This document shows, one piece after another, positions 31,200 to 43,095 of a DNA stretch of 64,000 nt. Within the stretch, counting starts at the first letter, position 1; every line of letters starts with the position of its first letter. Made by a program: the position numbers and the translations under genes. The notes under the pieces were generated by a model. It saw nothing but the letters and a program-made list of their open reading frames with translations, searched no databases and was not told the DNA's origin. This DNA comes from Ryuthela nishihirai (taxonomy: Eukaryota; Arthropoda; Arachnida; Araneae; Heptathelidae): assembly GCA_038380435.1 (NCBI GenBank), contig JAWZYU010000004.1, forward strand, positions 20,124,001-20,188,000, read 5' to 3'.

Positions 31200-32036
31200 A
31201 AGCAGTCCTAACATTAAAGTAATTCTTTCCTTCTTAACCAACGATCTTCCAGAAGAAATTATCATACATGATTTCCATTTCTTCCTACAAGCTTATATTC
31301 CGCCACCTCTACAGTGCTTCAGATGTCAACGATTTGGTCACTCGTCCTTCGCATGCCGTAGTCGAAAAAGATGCAAGTACTGCAGTGAACTACACCACCA
31401 TTCGGAATGTTTAGCCCGAATTTCCTGTTGCCCCAACTGTGGTGACAGACATCCATCCACTTACGTATCCTATCAGAGCAGAGACTATCAAGGTCAGAAA
31501 AATTCAAGTAGAAGTGAATGTCACATGGGCGGAAGCGGTAAAAATAAATGGAGTTCAACTTTATATCTCACATAATCCCGTTTTGGTCCGCAATTTTTAG
31601 GCCCTCCCCTACCCCCGTCGTAATCAAGTCAAGCAGTCTTCATACCAGAAACCTAGAACCGCCATTGAAGCAGAAAATATCGTTGATCATCTCGAAGGAT
31701 TTCCTGCCTTAAACATTCCTTCAAATTACAATCGCAGCCCAGCAGCCGGAAGTTCAACCTCCAGCCATCATTCTCATCTTTCTGAAAGTGCAAATGATCA
31801 GGAAATATTACAGTTAGTCGTGAAAAAAGTCCAATTTCACATAAATCACCTCTTGCAAGAAGTCACCAACGATCTAATGTCAGTCATTGCACTGGCGATT
31901 ACTGAAAGAGAGGTCTCTAGGTCAAGGCAATCAGAATCAAAGAGCCGCAACCCATCGCCAGAGGCTTTCTTTGAAACTGAATAATGAACTTTTCCCTTTT
32001 TTATCGGATCTCCTTTGCTTGCTTTCATTTACCTTC

Positions 32037-33576
32037 TTGTCTCAAATTTTTCAGTGGAATGCTAGATCCCTTTCTAATAAGAAAATTGTGCTCCTGGATT
32101 TTATCGAATATAAATCGGTCGCTGCTTTCGCCATACAAGACATTGGCCGCTCCAAAAATATTGACCATTTTAAAATACCGGAATATATAAACCTTTTCAC
32201 TATAAAAGATATTCAGAGTCAAGAGGTTGGTCTACTTGTACATCGCATCATACCACACAGCTTAATCAAGTACCTGAAAACGATACAAGATTAGAATGCA
32301 TAGCCATCCGTATGAAGATTAAACAACGGGAATTTTCACTCATTAACTTCAACAATCCAGGAGAGGACATTCCTGAGATTATAATTGAAAAGATTATTGA
32401 TGCTTCTTCCGCTCCTTGGATAATTTGCGGAGATTTCAATGCCCACGACATCAATTGGGGAAATGCCTTTACTCACCCCCTGAGGAAGAGTTATCGAGAA
32501 TGTCATTGACAGATTGGATTTGACGTTACTCAACAAGGGACAATACACGTTTTTTGGACACAACTTTAATTCATCAGCTATCAATCTGACCCTTGCTTCA
32601 CCTGAGCTGGAATTCTTTTAAACTGGTCGACTTCAACGCATTTGCTCACAAGCGACCATACACCCATCATTATTGAGGGATTCCCGTCATTTGCAAAAAA
32701 AGTTTCGAACGCAGGTAAAATAGTTCAATGGCAAGACTTCACTCTAAATTCAAACGATACTATCAGCACCGAAACTGAAATAAATGATCAATCGTTACTG
32801 AAATTCCTAAACCAAGTTACGAACAGTCATTCAGCTAACTCTATCGAAATTAACAAGCAAAATTACATTAATTATCTAGCATTATTCATTAGAAAGATGA
32901 TTATTATCCGAAGAATAGCCGAAAGAAAAGCTAGGAGAACTAGAAGGGAAGAAGACATCAGAGCACACAAAAGACTGACTGCAGTTACTAAAAAGAAAAG
33001 AAAATATGCCAGAGAGATGGAGTGGCAAAAAATTTGTAACGAAATAAATATATATACCCCCACGTCCACAGCACGTAAATTAATAAAAAAAATTGGAAAG
33101 CCAGTAACACCAGAAACTCCATGGAAAAATGTACTTGTGAAGCAAAATATTGACAATAAAACTGCGTCTAACAAGTTTGCTCAACAATTCCAAAAACTAG
33201 GAGAAAACTCCACCGCTGCAGCATTTCTAGAAAACCAAGAGAGGATTAAAAACTGGAAGCCAAAAAATAGAAAACAAGAAGACATTACTAATGAAGACAG
33301 AGTAAACGATAAATTTAATATAGAAGAATTAATAAAAGCCATACGTTCCTCTAAAACTAATTCATCAGCAGGCCCAGATCAATTAACAAATAAAATGCTA
33401 AAACATCTACCGAATAATGCAGTCAGTCAGTTACTTAACATCATTAACTATCACTGGGACCACAGAAAAATTGCCGAAGCAATGGTGTGAAGCATTTATC
33501 GTACCCATTCCCAAGCCGAACAAAGATCAGAACACCTTTGAAGGATATCGACCCATCACGTTCTCCGTGACCATAC
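32037..33576 (+). pseudogene. LINE-A ORF2, endonuclease and start of RT
   Basis: The endonuclease opens QWNARSLSNKKIVLLDFIEY (Asn block). Further on come ICGDFNAHDINWG (catalytic Asp-Asn) and SDHTPIII (catalytic Asp-His), spread over shifted frames. The long frame 32642-33490 carries the linker and the RT start SSAGPDQLTNKMLKHLP. After a frameshift, EAFIVPIPKPNKDQ and GYRPITFS end at the gypsy-1 insertion. Confidence 0.9.
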
Positions 33577-35495
33577 TGTCACCCGCAACTTTTTCCTCTT
33601 CGAGGCATACGGTATGAACTTAAAATGTTCCGCGTTTACTAAAATAATTATCTTATCTAGAACTGCATGTCAATAGCTTGATGATCTGACTTCGAAATTT
33701 AATGCCTTCAAACAAATATTTTTGAAAGAGTGGCCGAAAGAAGATTTTAGATTCGAACCAGGAACAATCTACAAGCTAGCAATACGCAGTTCCGTATTCT
33801 CTAACTGCAGTTGCGACGAGTAAGAGATTTCACATGATTGACCAAGACCCAATTTTTGTTTGAACAATAACAAAAATTTTGAATTTATTTAAATTCAACA
33901 CTTAACAAAGTTCCACCACTGGCTTATAAAGGTGGATGATTTTTACATTACAATTAATTGAATAAGTGCTCACTCCATTCAGGTAAGCTTAAGTTCGGAC
34001 AACATTCAAACAAAATAATGAAAATAAAACTTAAAAGTGAAAGTGACAACAAGCAGAGTAAGTTAAATTAAAATAACTTTACCATGTTGAAGTTTCTCCG
34101 GAACGAGAACTGTATTCTGCTAAGTTATTGTGATGTGCACACGGCGTAAATTTTCATGAAGCACCCACTCCAGATTTCTCTGATCGTGGTTTTTCCCAAG
34201 CAAAGCAAATTTCTTTAAATTTCGCCTAACGTATTTAGGTAAAAGTTTCTCATCTCACTAATTTAAGAGATGTCTAATTTAACACTTTCCCTCCCTAAAT
34301 CATGGCCTAAAAGTCAGTCCAGTGAATTTCACTAAAGTTGGACTTAGCAAAGATAGCAAAAGAAAGATAGAAAAAGACCAAACCCTGGTCTGTTAGTCTG
34401 ATCAACCCACACCGAACTCCTTCTCCCGGGTCGAGCGTGACAATATCTTTCTGGCAACCCTGGGAACTCTCGACCAAAAAGGGCCAATCAGAACCGAGCC
34501 CTGGGCAAAACCCGACTCCATTTCCATATTTCACAAGTGAGATGGAGCTCTGCTGCCAGCCAACACTCTCATTCCTCTCGAAGGCCAATGTCTGCTTTTG
34601 GGCGAGGTGAAATTGTTTCACAAGACACCTATCGTCTCCGTACATTAGTCAAGTTCCCTCTCGGCAACCAATGTAAACAGATGAAACGGAACCCTGAATG
34701 AAATTCGCAACGGAGATGTTGCACCCATTAACCTCCGAAGACATCTCCAGACACAAAGTGGTTGCATCAGGATAGAAATGAAATACAGTATATAAAAAAA
34801 TTAAAATCAATAAAATCAATAGGTCTGCGACCTATCATTCCTCCCTTCTTAAAAACAAGCCAACACCCTGTGTGTCGTCACTTATTACATTCCGAAATGA
34901 AAATTTTGGAGTGGTACCAGGTTTTGAAATTTCGAATAATTCTCTCCATCACAACAATTTTCTGGTTTTCTTTCAAAAAAAAACAGCACAAAATTTTGTT
35001 GAACTGGTTCTTTCGATTAGAGAAGAATTCCCAGTTTCTTCACGTATCACACAATATTTCTCCAACATTTAAACACCGGAAACAAAAGAAAAATGAAAAG
35101 CGTGAGTAGAATCATTCCATTTTTATATATACACACATAAAATTACTCTTAATATCTATTTGTTTATGACAAAATATTCAATGCAAATGTTTAAAACATG
35201 GTAACTAACTCTATATATCAATGTCAACTTATAAGCAGAACAATAGCTTATTTATGATAGATGGCAAGATAAATATTGATTACAAGATATAATATACTTT
35301 TAATTTACACATCGTAAATATTCGTAATATAATATATAGGAGAACGTAGATTTGTCTGTTCTTACAAGCAGAAAAATCATCTCTCTTCAACTTAGAATAA
35401 ACCTACATCAACCATCTTTCCTAGTTTCCATATTCTCAAAATTATCATAAAATTTCAAACTAATACATCGTTAAAAGAAAACAAATCAGTGCACA
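33577..35495 (-). repeat. gypsy-1 3' LTR
   Basis: Plus-strand ends are TGTCACCCGC and TCAGTGCACA, a TGT/ACA pair. The LTR is unusually long. Its interior contains a tRNA-like stretch (minus strand CTGGTTCGAATCT at about 33750, resembling a B box). It is followed by the PPT-like AAGAAAGA (minus) at 35496-35503. Confidence 0.9.
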
Positions 35496-36856
35496 TCTTT
35501 CTTATGAGGATACAAATGTTCTGTCAAAAATTCTAAAATTTATGTGTTATGTTTACCCTGTTTCCCCAAAAAAAATCTTTTAACTTTATAGCCAGAAAAG
35601 AAAAGTGGGGACGGAAAGATTCCACTTCCAGGACTACCATAGAATGATAGCGGGTCCTTCCGTCTTTCTCCCCTGTTCAGACTAGCATCCCAGTCAAAGG
35701 GTAAACACAGTTTGCTACACATCCGTCTGAACCCATGCAGTTTGGGCTTGCTACATGTATAGGGAGACGTCTCCAATCAAAAAAGAGCTTGAAACATCTG
35801 AAAGCGAAACTAGTGAGTGGATTCAAATCCTTACTCACCTTTATCATCCTCACACTCTTCTACCAGAGTTAATTGTCATCACCCCTTTCACCGTCACAGA
35901 GACCATTTGATATGGGCCATCGATGTGGTCGGACTTCCACAATCATCCGGCAAATTTATACTCACCCCCTAAGTCGTGTTATTCCCATGTGTTGAATCCT
36001 CCAAGAAAGAAGATAAACAAAAATTAATTTCCTTAGAAAAAGAGAGCGAAAGAGTCCTCTTCTAAGCTACTATAAGGCATCATCACAGTCGAAACCTTAT
36101 TTCTATTGGCACTGAGCCAAAAATTGCTCCTAAACTTCCCAGCTAATCGAGATGCAGGCAAAGTTCAATTCTTTCCGCACCCGTTACGTCATCTCCGTAG
36201 TCTCGTTACTTACTCTCCTCAGCCACGGGGCTGCTGCAGAGTAATACGATATACCACAAGTTTACTGATTGACTGTGCTCTTATCTCGAAGTTGGATCTA
36301 CATTCTCTTCATAGACTAATAACATAAATTCAACTCTCCAATATAAATCACTGTCATACACTTTAAACAATTTCTTTAGTTAAAATACTTATTTAACTTT
36401 GAGGACGCACCACATCTCTGACATTCCTCCACTAACTCAAAACAAATGTTTACATAATTTCCAAAATGTTTAATCAATTTCTACTTAAATAAAATTCTAC
36501 CCTTAGTTACAAGTTAATATATTCTTTAACAGTTCTGGCACTTCACCCATTTTTCTCCAGAGACCTTTCTGTCTCCGTAGACAATTCTTGTTTGCTCGGC
36601 TTCTTGCACATCCACAAGAAAATATTAGTCACAGTTTTTTCTCGCAGTTGAAGAAATAGAAGAAGGGAAATTCTGACTAGTTAGTCCAGATGCACCGGCG
36701 CCTGGCTCAAGTGAACTAAGAGTCAGAACGGAAGATTTCACAAGTTGGAAAGAGCTTCTTTTTTTTAGAAGTGGAACCTAAACAATTAGAGAGAAAGTTC
36801 ATAGTGAAAAGATATAGTCCTTTTTCTGGTTTTCTCTGAAGTTCTCTAATGCTCAT
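35496..36856. other. gypsy-1 region between integrase and 3' LTR, with an inverted segment
   Basis: No open frame of note remains, and env-like sequence is not recognisable. Positions 35882-36010 are the inverted complement of 43096-43224 with about one mismatch. The segment 35504-36002 lies between inverted 8-mers TCTTTCTT (35496-35503) and AAGAAAGA (36003-36010), as expected if it had flipped. Confidence 0.7.
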
Positions 36857-38683
36857 TCAATCGATCTCATTCACGCCATAGCGGAACGATTCATTATATG
36901 TGCATTCTTCCAGGTTCCGATCACATTGTATATTTTCTTCTGAAGATGCCAATTCAATTTCTTCGGGTAATTTCTCTTCTGAAGCAAGCAGTATCATGGG
37001 TTGTGCACTAGAAGATTCTTCAAAGTCGGCTTCTTCGTGAACTTGTGAGTTCTCACTTTCTAACCAATCTTCGAAGCATTGTAGAGATTGAACTCTTCCG
37101 AAGGCATCCCTAGGTCGTAGATTATATCTAGACGTTTGTCGTGTCTCTGTTTCTACAACTTTGGGTACAGTCTGTGAACTCTGGTCGTTTCCAGAATATT
37201 CATCCCTTTGCAATAGTGTTAGTGGTATCTTAACAGGTAAGGATTCGATTGATTGTTCCTCCGTCATTACAGGTTGTTTTCTCTGTCGTCCTCCATACGT
37301 TGTAATGTGAAATCCTTCATCCTCTGCTCTGTCTACTTCTTCCCAAATTTGATCAATGCGATCCTTAATTATTAGTTCCCTTTCTGGCAATCTGGGCAAG
37401 GTTTTGGATTCCTCTTCACCTACAAATTCCTCAAATGGTCTGTGTATATTTGCTTTAAACAAACGATCCACGTGTACAATCTTCACTTTTTTCGGGTCGC
37501 GAATCAAAGAAATCTCAAACGTGACAGGTGAGAGCTGTTTTGTGACCCTGTATGGTCCACTGGACAGTCTCGCTAACTTCTTACTTCGTCCTGGTTTTAC
37601 TACTGGGGTATATAGATAAACTGAGGAACCTAATTTTATCTGCTTATCTTTCGCTATCTTACTTCTTTGCAAGTGTTGTTTTTCAGACGCTTGTTCAAGA
37701 TTTTCTTTCACAATTTCATATGCACGTTGCATCCTTCCCACAAATTGTTCCGAATAGTTTTGAACATCTGCATACGAAAATTGTGGTGGGGTTGTGAAAA
37801 GATCATGGGGTAGAGTGAGGTCTCTTCCGTACATCAAGAAATTTGGGGTTTCTCTTGTACTGGAATGAACTGCGGCACGATACGCCATCATGACAAAAGC
37901 AAGATGTTCATCCCAATCTCTCTGATTTTCAGACACCAGATGGGATAGAATCTGGAGAATTGTCGCATTGTGACGTTCAACCATTCCATTCGCCTGGGGG
38001 TGCATTGGTGTAGTCCTAAGCTTCGTGACTCCCAATTTCTGACAAATGTCACTCATCAACTTTGAAACGAAATTGGTACTAAGGTCAGTTAACAGTTTCT
38101 TTGGTGTACCATGACGACAAATGATTTGTTCAACGAATATCTTCGCTACGGTTGTGCTGGTTTGATCTTTCATTGCAAACAGTTCTGGATATTTGGTGAA
38201 ATAGTCACAAACTACCAGGATATATTTATTCCCTGACTCTGTCATTGGCAATGGTCCTAATACATCCATAGCACATTTAGTCCATGGGGCGTTTGGTATG
38301 GTGGGCTGGATGAGGTTTGCCTTCTGCGAAGATCTAAAGCCTCTTCTTTCCAGACATGAAGGACATGTATCGATGTACTTTCTAATGTCAGAATACATAT
38401 TTGTCCAAAAATAATTTCTTCTAACTCTTTCCAGTGATTTTTCAAATCCTAAATGTCCTGAACTCAAACTGTCATGACAGGATTTTAAGACTTCTCTCCT
38501 GAGACTGTGTGGAACAACAAGCTGTTCAAGAACTTGTGTTCTCGTCGATCTTTCTTGTGGCAAAGAAAAATGGTACAACAGTCCATCTCTCAAGAAGAAT
38601 TTGTTCGAAACTTTTGACTGGGCTGTGTTGACATCCATTCCACTGGAACCTCCTCCAGAGCCATCTATTTCAATGTCTGACAT
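36857..38683 (-). CDS. gypsy-1 integrase, open over 608 codons
   Basis: Integrase joins element DNA to the target. The N-terminal zinc domain is visible: CHDSLSSGHLGFEKSLERVR, then YIDTCPSC (the HHCC set, residues ~70-115). The core has CAMDVLGPLP (Asp), LLTDLSTNFVSK (Asp) and PQANGMVERHNAT (Glu), so all three catalytic residues are present. A C-terminal SH3-like part with GSSVYLYTPV and SGPYRV is followed by a ~150-residue acidic tail. The first ~30 residues (MSDIEIDGSGGGSSGMD) belong to the stretch next to the RT deletion. The frame has no upstream RT to supply it, so any product would need initiation at 38683 or frameshifting from the protease frame. Confidence 0.92.
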   Translation of the reverse strand: MSDIEIDGSGGGSSGMDVNTAQSKVSNKFFLRDGLLYHFSLPQERSTRTQVLEQLVVPHSLRREVLKSCHDSLSSGHLGFEKSLERVRRNYFWTNMYSDIRKYIDTCPSCLERRGFRSSQKANLIQPTIPNAPWTKCAMDVLGPLPMTESGNKYILVVCDYFTKYPELFAMKDQTSTTVAKIFVEQIICRHGTPKKLLTDLSTNFVSKLMSDICQKLGVTKLRTTPMHPQANGMVERHNATILQILSHLVSENQRDWDEHLAFVMMAYRAAVHSSTRETPNFLMYGRDLTLPHDLFTTPPQFSYADVQNYSEQFVGRMQRAYEIVKENLEQASEKQHLQRSKIAKDKQIKLGSSVYLYTPVVKPGRSKKLARLSSGPYRVTKQLSPVTFEISLIRDPKKVKIVHVDRLFKANIHRPFEEFVGEEESKTLPRLPERELIIKDRIDQIWEEVDRAEDEGFHITTYGGRQRKQPVMTEEQSIESLPVKIPLTLLQRDEYSGNDQSSQTVPKVVETETRQTSRYNLRPRDAFGRVQSLQCFEDWLESENSQVHEEADFEESSSAQPMILLASEEKLPEEIELASSEENIQCDRNLEECTYNESFRYGVNEID

Positions 38684-39423
38684 GCTTGTGTTTCGCTCTT
38701 AACACTCTTGTTTCTACATTTGGGAACATCAGTGTGTCTAACTTTGACTGGTTCAACAGTTACCAGTTTAGATCCCTTATTTAACCACACTGTTTCGGAA
38801 GAAAGGTTTGCTACTCTAACACTCAATGTACCATCAGCGTTAAGAGTATTCACTGATCTAGCGACACAGAAATCTTTGAATCGATTCTGTTCATTGGGTT
38901 GAACTAGAACAATGTCTTTACTTTGAAAAGGATATATGTCTTCAAGCTGGACAGAAATTATCCTTTCGGTTCTAGGAAAAATTCTTTCCTTTCTTATAAT
39001 CCTAGCAAATTTTTTCTTTTTGGGTACAGTAGAAATACAATTTACATGAGCACCTCCATCATTCATTTTCCCTTTGACTGTGTTCCCAGTTACTGTTAAA
39101 ATTCCTCTTCCCACATCAAAATTAAATCGGTGATGCCTTAACAAATCTATCCCAAACAGAGTATTGTACTGTTTACTCATTTCCTGTCGTGTCACAAAAA
39201 TCGGATACTTGAAAGATTTGCCAGAGAGTTCAAACTGGATTTCATAGCATCCTTCAATCGGCAAAGATTCACCTGTTATTCCGAATATTTTAACATCTGT
39301 TTGGATCCGTCTCACTGGCATTTTAGCACAAATTCTTTTAAATGTTCTCATATTCATGAGAGAAACCGACGCTCCCGTGTCAACGAGTATGCGAAGGGGA
39401 ACATTCCCAGATGATCCTTTCAC
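38665..39423 (-). CDS. gypsy-1 protease, open over 252 codons
   Basis: A retropepsin: PLRILVDTGASVSLMNMRTF carries the intact DTG active site near residue 13, and FGIDLLRHHRFNFDV marks the flap/C-terminal region. The frame is open upstream of the ATG into the end of gag in the -1 frame, which fits the usual gag-pol frameshift arrangement. About 150 residues of linker follow, ending SVKSETQACQTLK and a stop at the deletion junction. Confidence 0.9.
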   Translation of the reverse strand: MKGSSGNVPLRILVDTGASVSLMNMRTFKRICAKMPVRRIQTDVKIFGITGESLPIEGCYEIQFELSGKSFKYPIFVTRQEMSKQYNTLFGIDLLRHHRFNFDVGRGILTVTGNTVKGKMNDGGAHVNCISTVPKKKKFARIIRKERIFPRTERIISVQLEDIYPFQSKDIVLVQPNEQNRFKDFCVARSVNTLNADGTLSVRVANLSSETVWLNKGSKLVTVEPVKVRHTDVPKCRNKSVKSETQACQTLK

Positions 39424-39479
39424 AATGGAAAGATGTGAATCATGTTTTGTTGCGATGAACCTAACTGCAGGGAAATTTA

Positions 39480-40805
39480 TTATTCCTTTCTCTGGAGCCG
39501 ATACGCCCTGCTTTGTTCGACTCCCTCTGCGTTTAAAGGATTTGCATTAGCATTTTTGCACCTATCGATTTGATAGTTCATTTGTTGGTCTGGATCATTC
39601 CTTGCAATGGAAAATTTCCTATCTCCTCTCGTATTTGGCACACAAAATCTGAGATTTTCTCTACTTTGTCCAAATACAGAAATTTGAGGAGACACATTAC
39701 GATTTCTGACTTCAGGAAATTTTGGGTTAATTCTTTTTGTACAATTCCTCGCAATATGTCCCTTTCCACGACAAGAAAAGCAAACTGTCTGCGAGCTTGT
39801 CCATCTTGGAGTTTGTTGGGGAGAGTTTCTCCCAAAATTAACTCTCCTGCGAAAAACTTGAGGTTCACCTCTTTCTGACTGCATACTACAGAAAGTTTCT
39901 TTTACTTGTGTCTGGGGGATGTATGTATTATGATTTCTACATTCCCCAGGGGTAGTTTTCGAATCTACTGCATTAATTCCCATGTTCTGAATCTGTTCGG
40001 TCAAAAGTTGAAGTGTTTTATCCGTTTTATCACACTTGTACCTCAGTTCCTCCATAATTACGTATATTGACTCGGAATCATTTACATTTTTATTTCCCTG
40101 TATTGCTTTACTTCTCTCGTTTTGGACATTAACAAATTATTTTGTTGTTCCTGCACAGCAAAATCTAGAGCTTGATCAAAATTAAGGGGATTCCTGCTCA
40201 ATACAGGTCGTTTGACTTTATCCGAAAGTCCCGCGACAAATTGACATAAAAGTGTTTGATCTCGAAGCGTTTTCACTTCCTGTGATTCCTCCGATTTTTG
40301 TGGCATATATTTATGCACCAAAGCTCTCAATCTAGTGGAGTACGTTATCACATCTTCCTGAATAGTTTGTTTTGCTGTGGTGAACTTATGAAGTCTCACC
40401 GAAAGAAGTTCCTTTGCATCGAATCTATCTATTACACACTTCTGAAAATTTCCCAATTGTGTTTCTTTCCTAAGCAGAAGACTCAGTTAAAAATTCCATC
40501 GCCTTTCCCCTGAATTTAGATTTTATAACGGTTAATGCGACCTGATCCGACCATCCTGCGATTTTCGACACTTCTGACACAGTTTCGAAAAATTGTTCAG
40601 CCGTCCCGCCAGGATCTGTGGCATTATAGACATGAACCAAATTAATGAATCCGGCAATGTTCGCAAAAGAGTTTTGGGCACTGTTGTTTCCATTGTTCGC
40701 ACTAGGGACTTCCTGGGTTTCTATATTAATCGTGGGAGGGTCTGATGTTTCGGTCGTGGTGGGTGACGAAGCTTGTGCCATTTTTTTTTTCAAAATTTTA
40801 CACAC
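39480..40805 (-). pseudogene. gypsy-1 Gag, two frameshifts
   Basis: Capsid sequence reads GFINLVHVYNATDPGGTAEQ, then FFETVSEVSKIAGW (from 40805). After a stop and frameshift near 40465 come VIDRFDAKELLSVRL and LLCQFVAGLSDKVKRPVLSR (40456-40082). A second frameshift near 40075 leads to 40055-39480 with the zinc knuckle CFSCRGKGHIARNC. Gag forms the particle and binds RNA; this copy could not make a full-length product. Confidence 0.9.
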
Positions 40806-41153
40806 TAAAACTTATTTTCTACTTTACAACTAAAATTTAGTACTTAATATGCTAAACTTTTCTTAAAATCTTTTTCTCAGCATTAACATGAGCTGGGAAT
40901 AATTATATCTTAACTCTAATCAACTTAATCAGAATTGGAAACAAATTCAATACCCTTAATGCAAATTGATTGTTGTCACTTTCTAACAGAATTATCTTAC
41001 TTTAATATACTCTTGATACACTTGATTTCTCATAAATATTCCAATTTTTCGTCACAACAAAAGTTTGAGATTATTTATCAATTTAATAATCTATTTACCT
41101 CTCTACTCAACCTGGTTCTGTTTTAATAATCGTTTATCTCCACTCAACCTGGT

Positions 41154-41171
41154 CCTGTCGCAAGGACGCCA
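41154..41171 (-). promoter_or_regulatory. gypsy-1 primer-binding site
   Basis: TGGCGTCCTTGCGACAGG on the minus strand begins three bases after the 5' LTR end. It begins with TGG, as expected for pairing with a tRNA CCA end. Confidence 0.7.
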
Positions 41172-41174
41172 GTT

Positions 41175-43095
41175 TGTCACCCGCAACTTTTTCCTCTTCG
41201 AGGCATACGGTATGAACTTAAAATGTTCCGCGTTTACTAAAATAATTATCTTATCTAGAACTGCATGTCAATAGCTTGATGATCTGACTTCGAAATTTAA
41301 TGCCTTCAAACAAATATTTTTGAAAGAGTGGCCGAAAGAAGATTTTAGATTCGAACCAGGAACAATCTACAAGCTAGCAATACGCAGTTCCGTATTCTCT
41401 AACTGTAGTTGCGACGAGTAAGAGATTTCACATGATTGACCAAGACCCAATTTTTGTTTGAACAATAACAAAAATTTTGAATTTATTTAAATTCAACACT
41501 TAACAAAGTTCCACCACTGGCTTATAAAGGTGGATGATTTTACATTACAATTAATTGACTAAGTACTCACTCCATTCAGGTAAGCTTAATTTCGAACAAC
41601 ACTCACACAAAATAATGAAAATAAAACTTAAAAGTGAAAGTGACAACAAGCAGAGTAAGTTAAATTAAAATAACTTTACCATGTTGAAGTTTCTCCGGAA
41701 CGAGAACTGTATTCTGCTAAGTTATTGTGATGTGCACACGGCGTAAATTTTCATGAAACACCCACCCCAGATTTCTCTGATCGTGGTTTTTCCCAAGCAA
41801 AGCAAATTTCTTTAAATTTCGCCTAACATGCTTAGGTAAAAGTTTATCATCTCACTAATTTAGGAGATGTCTACATTTAACACTTTCCCTCCCTAAATCA
41901 TGGCCTAAAAGTCAGTCCAGTGAGTTTCACTAAAGTTGGACTTAGCAAAGATAGCAAAAGAAAGATAGAAAAAGACCAAACCCTGGTCTGTTAGTCTGAT
42001 CAACCCACATCGAACTGTTCCTCCCGGGTCGAGCGTGACAATATATTTCTGGCAACCCTGGGAACTCTCGACCAAAAAGGGCCAATCAGAACCGAGCCCT
42101 GGGCAAAACCCGACTCCATTTCCATATTTCACAAGTGAGATGGAGCTCTGCTGCCAGCCAACACTCTCATTCCTCTCGAAGGCCAATGTCTGCTTTTGGG
42201 GCGAGGTGAAATTGTTTCACAAGACACCTCTCGTCTCCGTACATTAGTCAAGTTCCCTCTCGGCAACCAATGTAAACAGATGAAACGGAACCCTGAATGA
42301 AATTCGCAACGGAGATGTTGCACCCATTAACCTCCGAAGACATCTCCAGACACAAAGTGGTTGCATCAGGATAGAAATGAAATACAGTATATAAAAAAAA
42401 TTAAAATCAATAAAATCAATAGGTCTGCGACCTATCATTCCCCCCTTCTTAAAAACAAGCCAACACCCTGTGTGTCGTCACTTATTACATTCCGAAATGA
42501 AAATTTTGGAGTGGTACCGTGTATTGAAATTTCGAATAATTCTCTCCATCACAACAATTTTCTGGTTTTCTTTCAAAAGAAAACAGCACAAAATTTTGTT
42601 GAACTGGTGCTTTCGATTAGAGAAGAATTCCCAGTTTCTTCACGTATCACACAATTTTCTCCAACATTTAAACACCGGAAACAAAAGAAAAATGAAAAGC
42701 GTGAGTAGAATAATTCCATTCATATATATATAAACACAAAATTACCCTTAATATCTATTTGTTTATGACAAAATATTCAATGCAAACGTTTAAAACATGG
42801 TAACTAACTCTATATATCAATGTCAACTTATAAGCAGAACAATAGCATATTTATGATAGATGGCAAGATAAATATTGATTATAAATGATGTAATATACTT
42901 TTAATTTACACATCGTAATTATTCGTAATATAATATATAGGAGAACTTAGATTTGTCTGATATTACAAGCAGAAAAATCATCTCTCTTCAACTTAGAATA
43001 ACCCACATCAACCATCTTTCCTAGTTTCCATATTCTCAAAATTATCATTAAATTTCAAACTAATACATCGTTAAAAGAAAACAAATCAGTGCACA
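41175..43095 (-). repeat. gypsy-1 5' LTR
   Basis: It has the same tips as the 3' LTR (TGTCACCCGC and TCAGTGCACA). Only scattered differences separate them, such as CTGCAG/CTGTAG near 33805 and 41404 and a few small indels. Confidence 0.93.

Larger units (their letters stand above)
30020..31985 (+). pseudogene. LINE-A ORF1 (Gag-like, three zinc knuckles)
   Basis: The N-terminal part is charged and holds a duplicated segment (period 137 bp; CCAATGATAATGAACACC at 30089 and 30226). The conserved middle at 30264-30692 reads HKFKPQGLILGVPTRI, then SNKEILECTRDQGV, as in jockey-type ORF1. After the nested SINEs it continues NDLPEEIIIHDFHFFLQAYI, then the knuckles CFRCQRFGHSSFAC, CKYCSELHHHSEC and CPNCGDRHPSTY. 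A frameshift lies at the insertion site and stops follow near 31575. The protein would bind the element RNA. Confidence 0.88.

Noticed and set aside
35496..36856. Possible env gene between gypsy-1 integrase and 3' LTR
   Set aside because: No long frame, signal peptide or membrane segment can be read; only short frames remain.
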